Assembly: GCA_027718005.1 (NCBI GenBank)
Contig: JALLOP010000069.1
Coordinates: 1-8,032 of the forward strand
Direction of reading: 5' to 3'
DNA from: Patescibacteria group bacterium AH-259-L07
GTDB taxonomy: Bacteria; Patescibacteriota; Patescibacteriia; UBA2591; UBA6264
Length of the DNA: 8,032 nt
Shown: positions 5,777-8,032 of the stretch, one piece after another
How the letters are laid out: the number at the start of each line of letters is the position of its first letter
How positions within the stretch are numbered: the first letter of the stretch is position 1
Translations under genes and position numbers: made by a program
Notes under the pieces: generated by a model
Database searches by the model: none
What the model was told of the DNA's origin: nothing
Seen by the model: the letters and a program-made list of their open reading frames with translations, nothing else

Positions 5777-6204
5777 ATGGTGTGCGAGTATGTTTTTCTC
5801 TTTTTTCCCAGCGTGAAGTAAAACGTAGTACCGTTGCTGTTTTTTTCTTTTTTTATAAGTTCAATGCTTTGCGCGGTGAGACAACAGATGTTTCCATGTT
5901 CCTGAAACCATACTTGTTTTTCTTCCTCAGTTGATCCTCGAACAAGCGAGGACCAGTCACACGTAACTGTTTCTATCCCCCTGGGAAATTGTAGGCGATC
6001 TGGGGGGTTGCTTTCAAAAACAGCTATATATATACCATGGAGATTTGAGCATGTCCCAACGCCTGGACTTATACCGCTTAGAAAAATTCTTTCTTCATCA
6101 AGATAATATGTATTGTTTTCAGATCTGGAAACAGTTAAAGAGTTTTGTTTGTCTGGTTTTAATTCTTCGAGTGTGTATCGCTGCCACTGATGAATAGAAC
6201 TCAT
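5773..6204 (-). CDS. Unrecognised 143-residue soluble protein with strong expression signals
   Basis: I do not recognise this protein. It has no signal peptide or membrane helix, so it is probably cytosolic. The N-terminal third is polar (MSSIHQWQRYTLEELKPDKQ). The centre (about 33-90) alternates hydrophobic and polar residues like a beta-rich fold (YYLDEERIFLSG, GIYIAVFESNPPDRLQF, ETVTCDW). Residues 92-122 look helical, and the C-terminus is basic (GKKRKTYSHTI). Four cysteines (52, 82, 107, 108) do not form a recognisable metal-binding spacing. The ATG at 6204 has a perfect AAGGAGG 5 nt upstream (6216-6210), the only strong ribosome binding site in the window, and a consensus promoter lies just before it. 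This supports a real, well-expressed gene. It lies between metK and a toxin-antitoxin module and forms its own transcription unit. Confidence 0.8.
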   Translation of the reverse strand: MSSIHQWQRYTLEELKPDKQNSLTVSRSENNTYYLDEERIFLSGISPGVGTCSNLHGIYIAVFESNPPDRLQFPRGIETVTCDWSSLVRGSTEEEKQVWFQEHGNICCLTAQSIELIKKEKNSNGTTFYFTLGKKRKTYSHTI

Positions 6205-6209
6205 GTTTT

Positions 6210-6216
6210 CCTCCTT
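6210..6216 (-). promoter_or_regulatory. Perfect Shine-Dalgarno sequence of the 143-residue protein gene
   Basis: AAGGAGG on the minus strand, 5 nt before the ATG at 6204, fixes the start. None of the other genes in the window has a comparable site. Confidence 0.85.
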
Positions 6217-6243
6217 TTTTATTTTTATTCATTGTTATTAAAT

Positions 6244-6272
6244 AGTATAGCAGAATTATATGATTTTGTCAA
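6244..6272 (-). promoter_or_regulatory. Consensus promoter of the 143-residue protein gene
   Basis: TTGACA (6272-6267) and TATACT (6249-6244) on the minus strand are spaced by 17 nt. The predicted start is near 6237, with a leader of about 33 nt that includes the Shine-Dalgarno sequence. Confidence 0.75.
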
Positions 6273-6311
6273 ATTTTGAATAAAAAAAGGACTAGTATTT
6301 TTTATCAAAAT
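6273..6311 (-). terminator. AT-rich inverted repeat over the end of the first PIN toxin gene
   Basis: On the minus strand, ATTTTGATAAAAAA (6311-6298) can pair with the 16-nt arm at 6288-6273 with a one-base bulge, around a 9-nt loop that carries the toxin stop codon. The right arm starts with seven T residues, so it is terminator-like, but the stem is almost pure A-U and may be weak. It abuts the -35 box of the following gene. Confidence 0.4.
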
Positions 6312-6732
6312 GGAGAAGAATTTCTTTAGTGCTAAATATTTTCTTTTTTCGGATTGAAGATAGTTTCGGGTTTTGAAGGAAATCTTTGTCTCCGGTAACC
6401 AGGGCATCAATTTCTGGTTGGATCCCGGCAGCCAAAATAGGAACATCTTTTTTGTTTATTAATTGCTGAGCTTTGGGAATAAATTTTTTATATTGATCTT
6501 TTGTTTTAATATAAAAAAGCTTTTGTTGTTGGATATTTTTTAATATTGCTTTTGCTTTCGTCGCTGATTTTTTAGAAAGTTTTTTGGACAGCACTGTTTT
6601 TATTTCTTCTATCGTAAGATCGGTGAGGGCGATGGTATGATACGAGGCAGTAATTTTTTCTACCAAGTATTTTTCATTTCCCTCTGCTATGAGTGCAGAG
6701 AAAAGGATATTGGTATCGAGAAGAATTCGCAT
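6292..6732 (-). CDS. PIN-domain toxin (VapC-like endoribonuclease)
   Basis: The 146-residue product is a PIN-domain protein. Visible acidic residues are D6 in RILLDTN, E42/E43 in TIEEIKTVL, D96 in KKDVPILAAG, and D115/D117 in LVTGDKDF, the usual quartet that holds Mg2+ in the RNase active site. Toxins of this family cut tRNA, rRNA or mRNA when freed from their antitoxin; the RNA target here cannot be read from sequence. ATG 6730-6732 is preferred because MRILLDTN matches the family N-terminus. A TTG three codons upstream overlaps the antitoxin stop and is an alternative. The antitoxin stop lies only 5 nt upstream with no ribosome binding site, so translation is probably coupled. A lysine-rich helical insert (about 50-90) separates the catalytic motifs. 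Confidence 0.85.
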   Translation of the reverse strand: MRILLDTNILFSALIAEGNEKYLVEKITASYHTIALTDLTIEEIKTVLSKKLSKKSATKAKAILKNIQQQKLFYIKTKDQYKKFIPKAQQLINKKDVPILAAGIQPEIDALVTGDKDFLQNPKLSSIRKKKIFSTKEILLHFDKKY

Positions 6733-6737
6733 AAAAT

Positions 6738-6974
6738 TCAAAGATATTGCCTATAAAGTTCTCGGCGGGCGTTTTGCAATTCTTTTAAAAGATCCTTTTT
6801 GTTGACGTTCTCTTTTTCAATCACATCACGAAACGCATCCATGAACGCTAAAAATCGCAGTCTTTCTAAGGCGCTTCTGACTGCGTCGGATCTGCTTTTA
6901 AAAACACCTTTTTTAACCTGAAGGTCAATATCTTGAAGTTGTTTTTCCGGAAGCCGGATTTGAAGAGTTTCCAT
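6738..6974 (-). CDS. Ribbon-helix-helix antitoxin paired with the downstream PIN toxin
   Basis: The 78-residue protein has a CopG/Arc-type ribbon-helix-helix at its N-terminus. TLQIRLPEKQL (3-13) is the DNA-reading strand, IDLQVKKGVF (16-25) spans helix 1 and the turn, and KSRSDAVRSALERL (26-39) is helix 2. The charged C-terminal helix (about 43-75) would bind and inhibit the toxin encoded immediately downstream. Antitoxins of this sort dimerise on palindromes at their own promoter, which fits the 20-bp palindrome upstream. The ATG at 6974 has no Shine-Dalgarno. The gene is the first of a two-gene operon, and its stop is 5 nt before the toxin ATG. Confidence 0.87.
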   Translation of the reverse strand: METLQIRLPEKQLQDIDLQVKKGVFKSRSDAVRSALERLRFLAFMDAFRDVIEKENVNKKDLLKELQNARRELYRQYL

Positions 6975-6990
6975 AAAGGTAATGATTAAT

Positions 6991-7010
6991 TGTAATTGTT
7001 TACAATTACA
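6991..7010. promoter_or_regulatory. 20-bp palindromic operator of the first RHH-PIN module
   Basis: Nine-base perfect arms, TGTAATTGT (6991-6999) and ACAATTACA (7002-7010), flank a TT centre. The site covers the predicted transcription start (about 7003) and touches the -10 box, the expected place for antitoxin/toxin autorepression. Confidence 0.75.
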
Positions 7011-7038
7011 TTATATTGTTATCAAATTAATTTGTCAA
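7010..7038 (-). promoter_or_regulatory. Perfect consensus promoter of the first RHH-PIN module
   Basis: TTGACA (7038-7033) and TATAAT (7015-7010) on the minus strand are separated by exactly 17 nt, a perfect sigma-70-type consensus. The predicted start is near 7003, with a 29-nt leader. Such a strong promoter suggests that the operator downstream normally holds it down. Confidence 0.85.
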
Positions 7039-7040
7039 CC

Positions 7041-7131
7041 CCGTTAGAGGATTGAGGCTGTGGATAACTAATGAAAGCTTATTACTACAAAAAGGTTTAT
7101 ATAAATTAGTATGTCTTCCATCCTCTAACGG
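7041..7131. repeat. Long inverted repeat: perfect 12-bp arms around 67 bp
   Basis: CCGTTAGAGGAT (7041-7052) and ATCCTCTAACGG (7120-7131) are perfect inverse copies; the next inner bases pair only in part. The repeat encloses a DnaA-box sequence and lies between the end of the second toxin gene and the promoter of the first module. No target-site duplication and no reading frame of interest are seen. It could be a structured RNA end, a protein-binding pair or a tiny mobile-element remnant. Confidence 0.65.
7059..7067 (+). promoter_or_regulatory. Perfect DnaA-box sequence upstream of the first module
   Basis: TGTGGATAA is the exact complement of the E. coli DnaA box TTATCCACA. It lies about 20 nt upstream of the -35 box of the 6974-6292 operon. 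A near-match, TGTGGATGA, is at 7146-7154. Binding by DnaA is not shown. Confidence 0.5.
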
Positions 7132-7180
7132 TCAAGAGATTTTATTGTGGATGAGCCAAATGTGGGACTGGTTCTCCATA

Positions 7181-7585
7181 TCAAGAGTTTACGGCTTTAA
7201 TAAATTCTCCCGGGCTCACAATTGGAATACCTTTAAATTTTTTTAAGGGCTGAATATGTTTTGTGTCTCCAGAAATAATAAGATCAGCTTTCCCATCAAC
7301 GGCGCATTCTAATATTTTATTATCAGACATTTTTTGTTTGATAATATGTATATTTGAATGAGTATCAATCACCGTTGTTTTTGTTTCAATATCATATAAA
7401 GTTAGTCGTATTTCTTGTTCAGACCAATGAAATTTTTTTCTCAAAACAAACTCTATTTCTTTTAAAATAAAATCAGAAATAAGTATTTCTGATCCGTGCT
7501 CTTTTAAAAGTCGTATTACTTTTTCGCACTCTCTATCAAATAAAATAGCAGAGATGTAAATATTAGTATCTAATATAACCTTCAT
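7181..7585 (-). CDS. PIN-domain toxin, PIN_3/COG1569 type
   Basis: The 134-residue product fits the 'putative toxin-antitoxin system toxin component, PIN family' (COG1569-like). Metal-binding residues are visible as D6 in KVILDTNIYISAIL, E43 in LKEIEFVLRK, D88 in MSDNKILECAVDGKADL and D107 in IISGDTKHI. The closing IPIVSPGEFI is typical of this group. It is predicted to be a Mg2+-dependent RNase kept silent by its antitoxin. Its ATG overlaps the antitoxin stop in an ATGA (7582-7585), so the pair is translationally coupled. The RNA target is unknown. It is clearly different from the other PIN toxin in the window in both the linker region and the C-terminus, so the two modules are not recent copies of each other. 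Confidence 0.88.
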   Translation of the reverse strand: MKVILDTNIYISAILFDRECEKVIRLLKEHGSEILISDFILKEIEFVLRKKFHWSEQEIRLTLYDIETKTTVIDTHSNIHIIKQKMSDNKILECAVDGKADLIISGDTKHIQPLKKFKGIPIVSPGEFIKAVNS

Positions 7586-7824
7586 GAGCGAATTGAGTCA
7601 ATTAGTTTTTCCACGTCTGTTTCATCTTTGATATTTAATTCTTTTGCTGTTTTTGTCCCCAATGACCGTATCATTTGCCAACGTTTTTTGTCTTCAAAAT
7701 AATTTAAAAGCGCGGCTCTGATAAGTTCGCTTTTAGTTTTGTTTTCCTCGCGGGCAACCTTATTAATAATGTGTGCCATTTTTGGAGGAAGCGAAATAGT
7801 AAAAATTTTACTCACTCTACTCAT
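7582..7824 (-). CDS. Ribbon-helix-helix (CopG-like) antitoxin of the second PIN module
   Basis: The 80-residue protein carries a CopG-type ribbon-helix-helix: strand KIFTISLPP (6-14), helix 1 KMAHIINKVAREEN (15-28), and helix 2 KTKSELIRAALLNYF (29-43). A C-terminal toxin-binding tail (about 48-80) ends in ETDVEKLIDSIRS. It should neutralise the PIN toxin whose gene overlaps its stop by 4 nt and repress the shared promoter. The ATG at 7822-7824 has no Shine-Dalgarno, and the -10 box ends only 6 nt upstream, so the mRNA may be leaderless. A GTG at codon 4 is a less likely start. Two direct repeats in the promoter are the probable operator. Confidence 0.87.
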   Translation of the reverse strand: MSRVSKIFTISLPPKMAHIINKVAREENKTKSELIRAALLNYFEDKKRWQMIRSLGTKTAKELNIKDETDVEKLIDSIRS

Positions 7825-7830
7825 AATTTT

Positions 7831-7859
7831 ATTGTATTACTTAGTATTACTCTTGTCAA
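7831..7859 (-). promoter_or_regulatory. Promoter of the second RHH-PIN module
   Basis: TTGACA (7859-7854) and TACAAT (7836-7831) on the minus strand are separated by 17 nt. The predicted start is at about 7824, the first base of the ATG. Confidence 0.75.
7834..7851. promoter_or_regulatory. Two 8-bp direct repeats one helical turn apart, likely operator
   Basis: GTATTACT occurs at 7834-7841 and 7844-7851, exactly 10 bp apart, filling the spacer between the -35 and -10 boxes. Ribbon-helix-helix dimers of the MetJ/CopG type are known to bind adjacent short repeats on one face of DNA, so this is the probable autoregulatory site. Confidence 0.6.
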
Positions 7860-7868
7860 TTCCGAAAG

Positions 7869-7877
7869 TGTGGATAA
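7869..7877 (+). promoter_or_regulatory. Perfect DnaA-box sequence upstream of the second module
   Basis: TGTGGATAA again matches the DnaA box exactly; the identity with the copy at 7059 extends to TGTGGATAACT. It is 9 nt upstream of the -35 box of the 7824-7181 operon and overlaps two tandem copies of AACTTAAA (7876-7891) in AT-rich DNA. Confidence 0.5.
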
Positions 7878-7925
7878 CTTAAAAACTTAAAAATTGCAAT
7901 TATATAACTCTGTTCGAATATTTTT

Positions 7926-7952
7926 AAAGAGACGGGGTTATTTACCAGTCTC
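7926..7952. terminator. Possible terminator hairpin near the right edge
   Basis: GAGAC (7929-7933) and GTCTC (7948-7952) can pair, with two more G-C pairs after one mismatch, around an AT loop. T-rich sequence follows on both strands (TTTAAAAAT leftward, TCTTTTGCCTTTT rightward). It would end a minus-strand gene entering from the right edge. Confidence 0.35.
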
Positions 7953-8031
7953 GTCTTTTGCCTTTTCTCCAAAAAAGACCGGATGCAACCGGATGAGTAA
8001 CAAGCTGAAAAATTTTTCGCGGTTGCCAGGC
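7942..8031 (-). CDS. Possible C-terminal end of a minus-strand gene entering from the right (partial)
   Basis: One minus-strand frame reads 29 residues from the edge, AWQPRKIFQLVTHPVASG then LFWRKGKRRDW, before TAA at 7944-7942. A basic, tryptophan-containing tail and a hairpin overlapping the stop make a gene end plausible. The piece is too short to identify, and another minus-strand frame is also open from the edge to 7856. No family is recognised. Confidence 0.3.
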   Translation of the reverse strand, partial: AWQPRKIFQLVTHPVASGLFWRKGKRRDW

Positions 8032-8032
8032 C

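Noticed and set aside
6225..6446. Minus-strand frame of 73 residues over the 3' end of the first PIN toxin gene
   Set aside because: It overlaps the toxin's catalytic region in another frame and has no family features.
6733..6741. TTG start at 6741 for the first PIN toxin
   Set aside because: The ATG three codons later gives the family-typical MRILLDTN start. TTG cannot be excluded, but it has no ribosome binding site either.
7052..7246. Plus-strand 64-residue frame between the two modules
   Set aside because: It runs into the opposite strand of the second toxin gene, shows no recognisable domain and has no ribosome binding site.
7041..7930. Replication origin
   Set aside because: Only two exact and one near DnaA box spread over 800 bp of coding DNA, no dnaA, dnaN or gidA nearby, and no box cluster next to an unwinding element.
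7856..8032. A second minus-strand frame open from the right edge to 7856
   Set aside because: It runs through the AT-rich promoter-proximal DNA and the DnaA box, and its residues look random; the 29-residue frame ending at 7942 is the more plausible gene end.
1..8032. CRISPR array, transposase or prophage genes
   Set aside because: No regularly spaced direct repeats and no transposase, integrase or phage structural motifs were seen on either strand.

Overview
The window looks like a piece of a small AT-rich bacterial genome, most likely a member of the Candidate Phyla Radiation (Patescibacteria, Parcubacteria-like). This is inferred from the protein families. They include exported proteins with repeated AWGENIGW motifs, paired 'VYLITETGFKR / VYFLSEKIKRW' repeat units and a Lcl/DUF1566-type C-terminal domain, together with several small toxin-antitoxin genes in compact, closely spaced operons. 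No marker gene in the window settles the lineage.

Left part, plus strand (1-4410). The window opens in the 3' end of a repeat-containing, probably surface-associated protein (3-422). A solitary Phd/YefM-type antitoxin follows (495-704), with a consensus promoter overlain by a 14-bp-arm palindrome. Next is a two-gene cell-surface operon: a secreted protein with a C-terminal DUF1566-like domain (779-2431) and, 1 nt further on, a membrane-anchored multi-domain surface protein (2433-4283). Rightward transcription ends in a set of hairpins (4302-4410) that includes a 15-bp tandem repeat.

Middle part, minus strand (4415-6272). metK (S-adenosylmethionine synthetase, 4532-5701) is followed 4 nt downstream by tRNA-His(GUG) (4455-4527) and a strong intrinsic terminator facing the rightward one. 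Upstream of metK is an unrecognised 143-residue protein (5773-6204), which has the best promoter plus Shine-Dalgarno combination in the window.

Right part, minus strand (6292-7859). Two consecutive type II toxin-antitoxin modules each pair a ribbon-helix-helix antitoxin with a PIN-domain ribonuclease toxin (6974 to 6292 and 7824 to 7181). Each has its own consensus-like promoter but a different operator design: a 20-bp palindrome near the start site in one, and two 8-bp direct repeats one helical turn apart in the other. A perfect DnaA box (TGTGGATAA) lies just upstream of each of these promoters, and a 12-bp inverted repeat encloses the DnaA box nearest the first module. The last ~200 bases hold AT-rich DNA and possibly the 3' end of another minus-strand gene.

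Translation signals are uneven. Only the unrecognised protein has a clear Shine-Dalgarno sequence. metK and the second antitoxin appear to start at or next to their predicted transcription start (leaderless mRNA), and several second genes rely on overlap or tight coupling. All promoters, operators and terminators were read by eye; none was tested by a search or an experiment.
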